64,000 bases of DNA from [Leptolyngbya] sp. JSC-1 (GTDB taxonomy: Bacteria > Cyanobacteriota > Cyanobacteriia > Elainellales > Elainellaceae): positions 5,699,836 to 5,763,835 of the forward strand of contig KL662191.1 in the NCBI GenBank assembly GCA_000733415.1, in the 5' to 3' direction. Below are positions 25,760 through 33,715 of this stretch, piece by piece (position 1 is the stretch's first letter; each line of letters starts with the position of its first letter). Both the position numbers and the translations under genes were made by a program. A model generated the notes under the pieces. It saw only the letters and a list, made by a program, of their open reading frames with translations, was not told where the DNA came from and did not search any database.

Positions 25760-26160
25760 TAGAATGCACTCCGTTCCAAGTAGAAGGGATAAACTAGGTT
25801 AAAGACATTGTTGGTGGCGCGCACCTCGTAATCAATTCGGATCAGTAACAGCCCGGTTGCTGGATCTGAGCCTGCATCGATCTGCACTTCCAGCACATCA
25901 ATTCGGGGTTCAAATTGCAGTAAAGCTTCCTGTACCGCGAGAGAAATTTTGCCCAACGTTGAGTCCGCGTAGGGTTCAAACACTAGGTCGTAAATCCCAC
26001 AGCCAAACTCTGGCCGCATGACGCGCTCGCCTTTAGCGGTGCTGAGAATCACCCAAATCGACTGATGCACGCTCTCTTCATAGTAGGCTTGCTGAAAATT
26101 CCCTGCTTCGTCCCATTGCAGAGGAAACTTCAACCCAACGCCTAAAAACGGCTTCGCCAT
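25759..26160 (-). CDS. gp25 / GPW-like baseplate protein
   Basis: A 133-residue lysozyme-like baseplate wedge protein of the T4 gp25 family (Afp9-like), which connects the wedges to the first sheath ring. Features are the SVHQSIWVILSTAKGERVMRPEFGCGIYDLVFEP core and the C-terminal VRATNNVFNLVYPFYL. The frame opens at 26208, but I chose the ATG at 26160 (MAKPFLGVGLKFP) because GGAG lies 7 nt upstream and family members begin there. Its stop overlaps the next start. Confidence 0.92.
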   Translation of the reverse strand: MAKPFLGVGLKFPLQWDEAGNFQQAYYEESVHQSIWVILSTAKGERVMRPEFGCGIYDLVFEPYADSTLGKISLAVQEALLQFEPRIDVLEVQIDAGSDPATGLLLIRIDYEVRATNNVFNLVYPFYLERSAF

Positions 26161-26227
26161 ATCGCGCTCCCAAGAAAAACGTAAAGACACAGAGGTCAAC
26201 TCATTCAAAACTCAAAACTAAGAACTG

Positions 26228-26545
26228 CTATTGAGCTTTCACCCTGAGTTGCGTGACCAACACATTCAGCGGTGTCCCTGTAGGCAGACAAATTGCTGGA
26301 CTCGTTTGCAACAACACCGGCTGCCCCATCACCTTGACGCGAACCGATCCGGTCAGCCAGTTAGCGGTAACGCACGGCCCTAGATTGGTGGGAGGATTAC
26401 TACAGCCTGCGATTGTGTAGGGAATGGGTTGGGTCACAACCGGCTGCCCCATGACTTTAACGCGGGGATTGGGAGCGGTGGGTTGTCCCTGTCCCCCATG
26501 TACGCAAGCCACCGTTGCTCCTAAGTGCAAAACATACGCCGGCAT
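26228..26545 (-). CDS. PAAR-like spike-tip protein
   Basis: A 105-residue protein rich in Pro, Val and Gly with two related repeats (PRVKVMGQPVVTQPIPYTIAG and VRVKVMGQPVLLQTSPAICL) and conserved His and Cys residues (HLGATVACVHGG), as in PAAR-like proteins that cap the spike, often around a metal ion. It directly follows the spike gene (shared base at 26545). The tip may also carry effectors. Afp10 is the likely counterpart. Confidence 0.8.
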   Translation of the reverse strand: MPAYVLHLGATVACVHGGQGQPTAPNPRVKVMGQPVVTQPIPYTIAGCSNPPTNLGPCVTANWLTGSVRVKVMGQPVLLQTSPAICLPTGTPLNVLVTQLRVKAQ

Positions 26546-27240
26546 CAGGTTACCTCCAGCGCACCATCATTGATTTTGACGCCAGCCAAACACTTGATGC
26601 CCAGCCCAGCATTCGCTTCGAGATTCAGGTTGGTGGCTGCTTTAATCTGACATTTTTGCTGCGCTTCAACTGAGAAGTTTTGGCAGGTAATTGCAACATC
26701 ACCCTTGCTTGTTTCAATTTCAATCTTCCCTTTAGCTTCGATTTTTATACCCTGATCGACTTGAATGGTCATTGTGTTCTTGGCGGAATCAATCACAATC
26801 TGATTCTTCTTCGTCTTATCGCAAATTGTAATTTTCTCTTGGTCAGGAGTGTCATCTAAAGTAATCGTATGGCCGCTACGCGATTTAATCATGCGAATGT
26901 TATTTTTTCCATCTTCGTTTGTCACAGGTGGACGGTCGGTTTTGCTCCATAGCGCGCCCAAAATATACGGATCGTGGACATTCCCTTGATTAAACGCAAC
27001 TAATACCTCATCACCCACCTCTGGCAGAAAATGCAAACCCCGATCTTTGCCGGCCATGGGCATTACAATGCGCGTCCAGGTGCTCTCATCGATGTCACTC
27101 AGCCAGGGAAACTTGAGCTTGACTCGACCTAAGCCATCCGGATCGGTGTTATTCGTCACAACACCGATCACCACGCCATAGATGCGACCAACCATCGCCT
27201 CACGGGCCTCTGGATCGCTGACCAAATCAAAAAAATTCAT
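26545..27240 (-). CDS. Spike protein, gp5/VgrG OB-fold type
   Basis: A 231-residue spike protein. The OB-fold (IYGVVIGVVTNNTDPDGLGR, then WTRIVMPMAGKDRG and FLPEVGDEVLVAFNQGN) is followed by the beta-helix needle with ITLDDTPDQEKITI and KGKIEIETSKGDVAITCQNF repeats. I chose the ATG at 27240 (MNFFDLVS) because it overlaps the hub stop (ATGA), which indicates translational coupling. In Afp-type systems hub and spike are one polypeptide (Afp8); here they are two genes. Confidence 0.88.
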   Translation of the reverse strand: MNFFDLVSDPEAREAMVGRIYGVVIGVVTNNTDPDGLGRVKLKFPWLSDIDESTWTRIVMPMAGKDRGLHFLPEVGDEVLVAFNQGNVHDPYILGALWSKTDRPPVTNEDGKNNIRMIKSRSGHTITLDDTPDQEKITICDKTKKNQIVIDSAKNTMTIQVDQGIKIEAKGKIEIETSKGDVAITCQNFSVEAQQKCQIKAATNLNLEANAGLGIKCLAGVKINDGALEVT

Positions 27241-28325
27241 AGGGCATTCCTCTGTACAGTGAAATGAGTTTGGTATCCCGTCTGGGCATGACAACGATGC
27301 GTAGCGGCTGTCACGTAGTACGAACCGCTAAAGAGTTTGCCGACTCCCCCAATATCAATCACGGCTCCAGCCCGCACATCGGGGTTTCCCAGACAAATGC
27401 CTTCGGCTTCGATCAGCGACAGGGTCAGGCGGTTGTAGGTAGCGGCAGCAACTTGAGCAGCGACAGCGCTAGTGCTAATGGCTCGATCGTTCTGGCATTC
27501 AACGGCGGTTTCAAATTTATCTCCTAATGCTCTTTCTATGACTGTATGGCTCGTTCTATTGCCTGTGGCCTCGACAACGGGTAATTTTTGATTGCTATTC
27601 CAGCCTTTCACCAGAACCTGATCGACCTGCCGAGTTGCCGAGAGCCGGGGATGAAACTCGGATAAATCGGTTGGCCAGACTAATTTCACAGTTGCGGGTG
27701 CAGCATTGGCAACTGGACGAAAAATCAGGGTTTTATGCTCCACCAATACTTCATAATGAATCTGTTTAGCGCGTTCCTGCAAAAATTCCAAGTCGGTTTG
27801 GTTGGCTTGCAGCACATATTCATGTTCAACTTTGGTATCTGTTACGTCAGCGTTTAGCTTGGCTGCGGTGGCAATCTGGGTGGCAATGGCGCTGTCTGTC
27901 TGGTTCAGGAAGGTGCGGATTTGTTTGGCCCGTTGCAGCCGATGGCGACGGTCATAGCCTCGAATTAGCAGACTGGGGGTGTGATTCCAAACAAACTCTG
28001 GCTCGAAGCCGGTAATTTCTCCTTGAATTAAAGGGGCAACGGATGGAGTACTGGCATACCTCAGCCAAATCTCAACTTCGTCTCCAATCGCAAGCGGGGA
28101 ATCGTGATTATGCCAGGAAGAGGACCTACGCTCTATCCAGGGAAGGACGCTGCCATCTTCTCCCATCCCAGCCAACTCTAGGGTAAACATACTCGGAATC
28201 TGAGTCGTTTGATCCACGCTAAGGCTGATCAGGTCAAGCTTGTCCTGATCGGACATCTCTCTGCCGTTGATTCTGATTTGAACTTCTGGAGGCGAGGCTG
28301 ACTGGAATAGGGGTTCTTCGGGCAT
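27237..28325 (-). CDS. Baseplate hub protein, gp27 / late control D type
   Basis: A 362-residue phage late control gene D-like protein, the trimeric hub that links the tube to the spike. Typical pieces are IGDEVEIWLRYAS, the PSLLIRGYDRRHRLQRAKQI region, YEVLVEHKTLIFRPV and the C-terminal GSYYVTAATHRCHAQTGYQT. The frame is open from a TTG at 28340, but I chose the ATG at 28325 (MPEEPLFQ), which has GAGGAA at a good distance. The stop overlaps the spike start by 4 nt. Confidence 0.87.
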   Translation of the reverse strand: MPEEPLFQSASPPEVQIRINGREMSDQDKLDLISLSVDQTTQIPSMFTLELAGMGEDGSVLPWIERRSSSWHNHDSPLAIGDEVEIWLRYASTPSVAPLIQGEITGFEPEFVWNHTPSLLIRGYDRRHRLQRAKQIRTFLNQTDSAIATQIATAAKLNADVTDTKVEHEYVLQANQTDLEFLQERAKQIHYEVLVEHKTLIFRPVANAAPATVKLVWPTDLSEFHPRLSATRQVDQVLVKGWNSNQKLPVVEATGNRTSHTVIERALGDKFETAVECQNDRAISTSAVAAQVAAATYNRLTLSLIEAEGICLGNPDVRAGAVIDIGGVGKLFSGSYYVTAATHRCHAQTGYQTHFTVQRNAL

Positions 28326-28372
28326 AGGCTGTTTCCTCAACTATCGTTCAATATATTTCTCTTGTGTCATCT

Positions 28373-29038
28373 TCAACGTAATTTAGGAATTGTTAATCGC
28401 TTTCCTATCTCTAGCTGCCGCGGATTGATGATTTGATTAGCGACGGCAATCACACGCCATTGTTTCGGATCCCGATAGAACTCAGCCGCAATGCTGCTGA
28501 GGCTATCTTTTTGCTTGATCTGATAGGTGGTGAGTTCGGGGTCGGTTTTGCGTTTATCTTGCTCTGGATCAAGAAATTCTAAAAACGTCACCGTTAGCGT
28601 GGCCCGAACTGGCTTGCCGTTGGGTTTGAATAGCGTGAAGGTTTGCGCCAAGCTGCTGATGACACCCAAAAACGGAAAATCCGAGTTGGTCGGGGCCTGT
28701 CCCCAGGAAACCTGACAAACTGGCGGCTGCCCCTGATCCCGCTCAATTTGAGTCAGGGCAACGACTTTGTCGGTCTCTTGTCGCACATCGGCCACCCGCG
28801 AATTCTGGGTCACATCAAAGAACAGTTCTAACGTGAGCTGACGACTGCCGCCTCCCCCGAACGTTAACGGCGGGGCATTGAGCTGGCGATCGGTGGCGAC
28901 TTTGCCGCTGGTAGACGTGATCGGCGGACTCCAGGTGACAGACTTAGAAATCGAGTAGGAATCCGGGTTAAATAGCACCGTAATCTCTGCCAACTTGGAG
29001 GGCGGTCGGGGCTTAATTCGCAGTTTTTCTAAGCTCAT
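28373..29038 (-). CDS. LysM-domain baseplate/tube-initiator protein (Afp7-like)
   Basis: A 221-residue protein. The N-terminal part (ITVLFNPDSYSISKSVTW, then LTLELFFDVTQ) is the conserved eCIS tail protein fold, and residues about 168-220 are a LysM-like module (YQIKQKDSLSSIAAEFYRDP, then NQIINPRQLEIGKRLTIP). In the family it sits between the tube and the hub. The LysM part could contact peptidoglycan or glycans. Its ATG overlaps the stop of the upstream 519-aa gene by 4 nt. Confidence 0.88.
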   Translation of the reverse strand: MSLEKLRIKPRPPSKLAEITVLFNPDSYSISKSVTWSPPITSTSGKVATDRQLNAPPLTFGGGGSRQLTLELFFDVTQNSRVADVRQETDKVVALTQIERDQGQPPVCQVSWGQAPTNSDFPFLGVISSLAQTFTLFKPNGKPVRATLTVTFLEFLDPEQDKRKTDPELTTYQIKQKDSLSSIAAEFYRDPKQWRVIAVANQIINPRQLEIGKRLTIPKLR

Positions 29039-30594
29039 CGTCCAATCCCCCGACGTTCACGTTCAACGGCAAGCTGACGGGCTAAAATGCGGCTCACCTG
29101 TTCTGCTAGTTCAGCGATATTAATCACCGGCGCATTGCTCTCTGATGGGTTGAATATGGATACTCCATGAGGCACAGCTCGATTAGCAGACCGAGCTGAA
29201 CTGAGAGGAGCCTCGATCTCATCCTCCTCATCCAAACGAGCAATTTGTCCGGGATTGGACTGGGGCGTAATCGCCAGCGGCAGGGGTAGGGGGGTAGCAG
29301 GGGATGCCATTGGTTGTGATTGAGGGAAATCGCTCGAATCTAACGAATCCCAAAGTTGGATGTGATTCCGATGCGCGGGCAATGGGGTTGCCTCTTCTGG
29401 CTGAGTTTGAATCCATTCGATTGAAGAGGGTACTGACGGAATAATCTGCGGCGAAACAGTCTGCAACTGAATAATCTGTGACGGAATAATCTGTGACGGA
29501 ATAATCTGCGATTGAACCATTTGCGGTGGTGGGGAAGGATGAACCGCTTGTCGCTGTATCTTAGCAGCCTCCAGCGTAGCCCGATGATTAATCCGCAACA
29601 CTGGAGGAGTGTTTGTTGCTGGTTGCGCGGCATCTGAAACAGTGGCGGAATCAGAAAAGGAACTCATTATGGAATCAGATTCGGAACGAGATCTCGAACC
29701 AGTTTGGGAAGGAGTTACAGTTCTCCCAGATCCAGTCGAAAGCATTACATTCGGTGGACTTGCTGATTCGATTGAACTGGAACGTGATACTCTAAGCGGT
29801 GTATGCAACATCGATGGCAAGGATCGAGTAGGCGAAGATGACGACGGAGAGACTTGAGTGTATGCGGATGGAGACAAAGAGGGTAGAGTAGAGGTTTGAA
29901 TCTGAGCATCAGCGTCAGCCGATCGCTGTACTCTAGCGCTGCCAATGCTATTACCTTTAACATTACCTTCTATCGAAGGATTAATGGTAAAATCACCTCT
30001 GGCATTATCTTTGGGGTCGCCTTTAATCGAACGAGCGACGTTATCAGGAGCAGCGATTGAGCGAACGCTTTGAATGTTAGAGTGGCTCCTTTGTAGCTGA
30101 TGGGATGAAGAATGACTCAGAGTTGGCGATGTAGCAGGAGTAGCAGGAAGAGTCCTATCGTTTTGTTTATGTTTAAATTCTGTCGTTTCTATTTGGTTTT
30201 CTATTTGATTTTCTACTTGATTTTCTGTTACAGGTCGCAAACGATAATGCTTGTTATTCGTTCGGCTGACAATTTCTGCATCTTCATGACTTGCATACCT
30301 CATCACCAGATCAGATGCAGATTCGGTGCGTTGGCGTTGAAATCGAGCAGTACTGGCGGGTACCATTCCAGAACTATAGCGCGACCGTATTTGTCCAGGT
30401 AATTCTAATCGCTGTATCAACCGGGATACGGTGGCCTGGGTGGCAGGATAGTGGGAATGGGGCAAGTCAGTACGAATTACCCCAGGTGAGCTATGCAATC
30501 GGAGCTGTAATCGTCTGACCAAAGCAGTTGGAGGCGGCTCCGGAGTGGGGGAGTCTGCGGATGGGGCAGCAGATGGGGCAATTGGGGATTCCAT
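29035..30594 (-). CDS. Large disordered Ser/Pro/Gln-rich eCIS protein
   Basis: A 519-residue protein that is mostly low complexity, with short repeats such as SQIIPSQIIPSQII (about residue 365) and ENQVENQIENQIE (about 130). Only the ends look structured: an Arg-rich N-terminal part and a C-terminal helix INIAELAEQVSRILARQLAVERERRG, a type of tail I recall in eCIS-linked proteins. It sits between DUF6760 and the LysM gene. No recognised function. It might act as a tape-measure-like or linker protein, but it has no long coiled coil or hydrophobic segments to support that. Confidence 0.65.
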   Translation of the reverse strand: MESPIAPSAAPSADSPTPEPPPTALVRRLQLRLHSSPGVIRTDLPHSHYPATQATVSRLIQRLELPGQIRSRYSSGMVPASTARFQRQRTESASDLVMRYASHEDAEIVSRTNNKHYRLRPVTENQVENQIENQIETTEFKHKQNDRTLPATPATSPTLSHSSSHQLQRSHSNIQSVRSIAAPDNVARSIKGDPKDNARGDFTINPSIEGNVKGNSIGSARVQRSADADAQIQTSTLPSLSPSAYTQVSPSSSSPTRSLPSMLHTPLRVSRSSSIESASPPNVMLSTGSGRTVTPSQTGSRSRSESDSIMSSFSDSATVSDAAQPATNTPPVLRINHRATLEAAKIQRQAVHPSPPPQMVQSQIIPSQIIPSQIIQLQTVSPQIIPSVPSSIEWIQTQPEEATPLPAHRNHIQLWDSLDSSDFPQSQPMASPATPLPLPLAITPQSNPGQIARLDEEDEIEAPLSSARSANRAVPHGVSIFNPSESNAPVINIAELAEQVSRILARQLAVERERRGIGR

Positions 30595-30618
30595 GAATAG
30601 TTTTAACTTCAGTGCTGT

Positions 30619-30783
30619 TCAGCTTGTTTGAGTGTTCAATCGCTGATTGATTTTGGCGATCTCTTCAACCCAGCGGCGGCGTTCCCGATGTTCCATCTGC
30701 AAAATGGATTCATAGCTCCAATGCAAGTGATATCCAAGATAGGCTACCTCCTCATGCAGACGATCAAGGGGGTAGCCTAAAAT
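30619..30783 (-). CDS. DUF6760-like small tail protein without a normal start codon
   Basis: Reading from 30783 the frame gives GYPLDRLHEEVAYLGYHLHW, then a charged helix (MEHRERRRWVEEIAKINQRL), a short eCIS protein type I recognise as DUF6760. No ATG, GTG or TTG opens this frame; it stays open, without stops or starts, back into the upstream gene, where it is the -1 frame. The upstream gene ends GGG-GAA-TTT-TAG at the junction. It may be made by -1 frameshifting from the 125-aa gene (as gpG/gpGT in tailed phages) or from a rare ATT or CTG start. The left limit (stop at 30619-30621) is firm; the right limit is not. Confidence 0.65.
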   Translation of the reverse strand: MLGYPLDRLHEEVAYLGYHLHWSYESILQMEHRERRRWVEEIAKINQRLNTQTS

Positions 30784-31154
30784 TCCCCCGCCAGATCCAG
30801 CTCCACGGCAAAGCTTTGTTGACAGTGGGGACAGGTAACGGGTAACGAGCGAATGCCATTGCCGTTGATGCGATTGTAGAGGTCTTGCAAATAAGCCAGA
30901 TCTGAGGCGAACAAGCCTTCAATCACTTTGGGATTAATCGCTTCTACTGTTCCCAAACGCACAATTACCCGCGACAGCAAAATCACAATTAAATAGGCAG
31001 AATTAGACTGGACTCGCGGATCTTTTAACGGCAGAATTTCATCGGCGGTGGTGGCCAACCGCATTGTGCCTTCTCGATGCAAGGTGCCGGCCGCATCGAT
31101 ATAGCCAGTCGGTAAGGTAAATTCGTACTCGGTTTGGATCATGACGTTGATCAT
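30777..31154 (-). CDS. Phage tail assembly-type protein, 125 aa
   Basis: A 125-residue protein found after the tube gene in eCIS clusters: FTLPTGYIDAAGTLHREGTMRLATTADE, then a helical middle and a C-terminal CPHC pair that may bind zinc. The position (tube, this gene, DUF6760 in the -1 frame) matches the tail-assembly chaperone genes of tailed phages, which is inference. Two ATGs, 31154 and 31142, are possible. It begins within a few bases of the tube stop. Confidence 0.8.
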   Translation of the reverse strand: MINVMIQTEYEFTLPTGYIDAAGTLHREGTMRLATTADEILPLKDPRVQSNSAYLIVILLSRVIVRLGTVEAINPKVIEGLFASDLAYLQDLYNRINGNGIRSLPVTCPHCQQSFAVELDLAGEF

Positions 31155-31157
31155 GGC

Positions 31158-31592
31158 TTATACTCGCTCGATCCGCTCACAGCTCACCGTGAGACTATCA
31201 ATGGACACATCATTCCCTTTAGCACTCAAATCAGGGGCATCATACTTGCTAGGCCAGGCGTTGAAAAAATTCCAGCGCACTTTTTCCTGTCCCAAATCAT
31301 CGAGCAAAATGATGGAACCATTTTTACGTTGAATTTGTCCGTTGACGGCAGCGAGATGCCAGTCGTACAGTTCTCGCGAATCCGTTACGCCCCATTTCAG
31401 CATGATATCGGGATAGCTGACTTTACCCGGCAGTTTGCGTACTGTGGTCGGGTCACCTCCTTCTCGATATTCCACCACTTCAATGCTGGAACCAAACCCA
31501 CTGCACTCTGAAAAACCCGCCTGCACAATCCCATCAATTTCTACCAGAAACCGATGATTGCGATAGGGATCAACCCGTTTTCCTGTTGCCAT
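31158..31592 (-). CDS. Contractile tail tube protein (gp19-like)
   Basis: A 144-residue inner tube protein of the T4 gp19 / Afp1-Afp5 family. Diagnostic are PYRNHRFLVEIDGIVQAGFSECSGFG at the start, VVEYREGGDPTTVRKLPGK, MLKWGVTDSRELYDWHL and the C-terminal VSIDSLTVSCERIERV. It polymerises into the tube pushed out when the sheath contracts. Only one tube gene is present, whereas Afp-type clusters often have two. Confidence 0.94.
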   Translation of the reverse strand: MATGKRVDPYRNHRFLVEIDGIVQAGFSECSGFGSSIEVVEYREGGDPTTVRKLPGKVSYPDIMLKWGVTDSRELYDWHLAAVNGQIQRKNGSIILLDDLGQEKVRWNFFNAWPSKYDAPDLSAKGNDVSIDSLTVSCERIERV

Positions 31593-31926
31593 AGCGATCT
31601 CCCTGGATTAAGTGTTGAAAGTATTGTCGAACGTCTGATATCTGTCTCAACTGTTATTTTTGATATTCTCAGTAGATCGAAGATGAATTCGTTTGGATCA
31701 CCAGACTTGGGTTTGTTCGCGCAGTGTGTGCATGGCACAATCCCCCTAAACCCCCCTAAACCCCTACGGGAATGCACTTCGGCGTAGAATAAGAGGGACT
31801 TCAAACCACGTTGGTGGGTGCTACAGTTCCGCTGAGGCTCCGCCTACGGTCCCCCCCTTTTATAAGAGGGCTAGGGGGGATCTCAACATGATTTGCGATC
31901 TACTACTTGAACACCATTCCTGAATA
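31593..31926. other. Tube-sheath spacer with duplicated fragment and C/G hairpin
   Basis: This 334-bp spacer holds a 61-nt segment (31669-31729) that matches 35160-35220 at 58 of 61 positions, and a C-run/G-run inverted element (about 31851-31880) of the dispersed type. The duplicated piece reads THCANKPKSGDPNEFIFDLL on the minus strand but has no intact gene around it. It looks like debris from a duplication. Confidence 0.55.
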
Positions 31927-33651
31927 TTATTCTTGAACGCTGGGGCCACCTGGTTGTTGAATGATGCGGAATACAATGAATTCGGCTGGAGTGACCGGAT
32001 AAACGATGACTTCGATCACGAGTTGTCCTAGGGCACGCAAATCTGGAGGGTTGAGTTCCTCATCGACTCGCACCTGAAAGGCTTGCTTTGCGGTTGCACC
32101 AAACAATGCGCCATCAGTCCAGACTCGTGTCAAAAAGTCTGTCACCTGTCGTTTCACCTTTTGCCACAGTTCCAGTCCGTTCGGCTCAAATACGGCAAAC
32201 TGCGTGCCTTCTTGAATCGATTCCTCAATGAACAGCATTAGCCGTCGGACATTGATATAGCGCCACTGCGGCTTTTGGGAAAGCGTGCGGGCACCCCACA
32301 CCACCACGCCCCGGCCAGCTACCGATTTCAAGACATTGATTCCCTGTTCATTCAACGGACCCTGTTCATCGTCAGTGAGGCGCTGTTCTAGGGCAAGCGC
32401 ACCCCGAATCGTTTCATTAGCAGGCGCTTTGAACACACCCCGACTGCCGTCTGTGCGAGCATACACTCCAGCTAGATGACCGGAAGGCGGAACCGTGAGC
32501 CGTCCTGCCCCCAGCGGATTCGTAATCTCAATCCAGGGGTAGTAAAGCGCCGCATAGCCTCCATCCGAGCCGATGCCGCTGCGCTGTCTGCCAATGCCAG
32601 ACGATGCCGTTGCATCAGGAATCAAACCATAGCTTGGATCGAGAATCGCGAAACGATCTTGCATTTTTTCACAATGGGCAATCATCGCTTTTTGCACATC
32701 CTGATCGGTGCGGTCAGGAATACAGAGGATATTCACATCATCAATCCGTTCCAGCGTGCGGATCGCGGCAATATAGTCGGCTGATGTGAGCTGGCTCAGA
32801 TCATCGGATTGACCGGCAGGTGCATTCAGTTTGGTCTTGGCTTGCACAGCAGGACGATTTTGCGGTGGCGCAGCGGCGTTTGGTGGATCGACCAGGGTGA
32901 CATCGACCAGCTTTGACTGGACTAGATTGGCAAAATAGCGAGAGTGATTGCTATCCATTGAGAGGTTCTCAAAGATGGTCTCAGCTCCATCCACAGCCGT
33001 TACCACCAGCGTAAACCCCAAGGTTCTCACATGCACCGGGTTTTCTGCTGGAGAGGTGTAATCTTGCTGTAGTCCGGTGGTCAGGGTAATTGATTTCTCG
33101 GTTGCATTTACAGACTGTACTTTTCGTGTTTCGGAATTATTTCCCTGGCTAATCTGCACGATTGTATTAGATTCAATCCCCGTTACGCTTTGAACTGGAA
33201 TCGTTGTTGTTCTTGCGGTCAAGGAATTTCCGGTCACGGTTGTATCTGAGAGGATAGCATCTTTGACTTCAACTTGAATGTCCGTCGCCTGTGCTCCCTC
33301 CTGTTTCGCCGTCACAACCAATATAGGTTTGGCATTGGTAGCTCGGTCATTGAGAGTCAGGGAGGCTCTGACGGCCTTACTGACTCGAACAAAGTAGAAG
33401 CTAGCCCCGCCGTTGTCTAAAAAGCCGCGAATCGCATGGGTGACATAGACGGGTGGAGCCATGATATACCCGCCGAACATAGTTTGAAACTGGGTCCAAT
33501 TTGTTAGGAACACCGGAGTGTTAATCGGCCCTTGTTCGGCTGGTCCAATAAAGGCAGCGGTACTGGTGCCAACCCCCGCAATCGGTCCCGGAACATCAAT
33601 TTCCTGGATATACACACCGGGCGCTTTGTTGGTTGCATCAAAGGGGGCCAT
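31927..33651 (-). CDS. Contractile tail sheath protein
   Basis: A 574-residue sheath subunit of the T4 gp18 / Afp2-4 family. The N-terminal handshake strand APGVYIQEIDVPGPIAGVGTSTAAF, the SFYFVRVSKA region, a variable beta insertion (about 90-270) and the C-terminal core (GVVVWGARTL, WRYINVRRLMLFIEESIQEG, RVDEELNPPDLRALGQLVIEV) are all present. It stores the energy for injection. Only one sheath gene is seen, compared with three in Afp. Confidence 0.95.
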   Translation of the reverse strand: MAPFDATNKAPGVYIQEIDVPGPIAGVGTSTAAFIGPAEQGPINTPVFLTNWTQFQTMFGGYIMAPPVYVTHAIRGFLDNGGASFYFVRVSKAVRASLTLNDRATNAKPILVVTAKQEGAQATDIQVEVKDAILSDTTVTGNSLTARTTTIPVQSVTGIESNTIVQISQGNNSETRKVQSVNATEKSITLTTGLQQDYTSPAENPVHVRTLGFTLVVTAVDGAETIFENLSMDSNHSRYFANLVQSKLVDVTLVDPPNAAAPPQNRPAVQAKTKLNAPAGQSDDLSQLTSADYIAAIRTLERIDDVNILCIPDRTDQDVQKAMIAHCEKMQDRFAILDPSYGLIPDATASSGIGRQRSGIGSDGGYAALYYPWIEITNPLGAGRLTVPPSGHLAGVYARTDGSRGVFKAPANETIRGALALEQRLTDDEQGPLNEQGINVLKSVAGRGVVVWGARTLSQKPQWRYINVRRLMLFIEESIQEGTQFAVFEPNGLELWQKVKRQVTDFLTRVWTDGALFGATAKQAFQVRVDEELNPPDLRALGQLVIEVIVYPVTPAEFIVFRIIQQPGGPSVQE

Positions 33652-33715
33652 AACAGTTTGCTCCTTAATTTGAGGAAGATAGCTAGTGAACCGAGTCTTT
33701 TACATGAGACCGAAC

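Noticed and set aside
29609..29857. ORFs antisense to the 519-aa disordered protein
   Set aside because: Low-complexity shadow frames without ribosome-binding sites.
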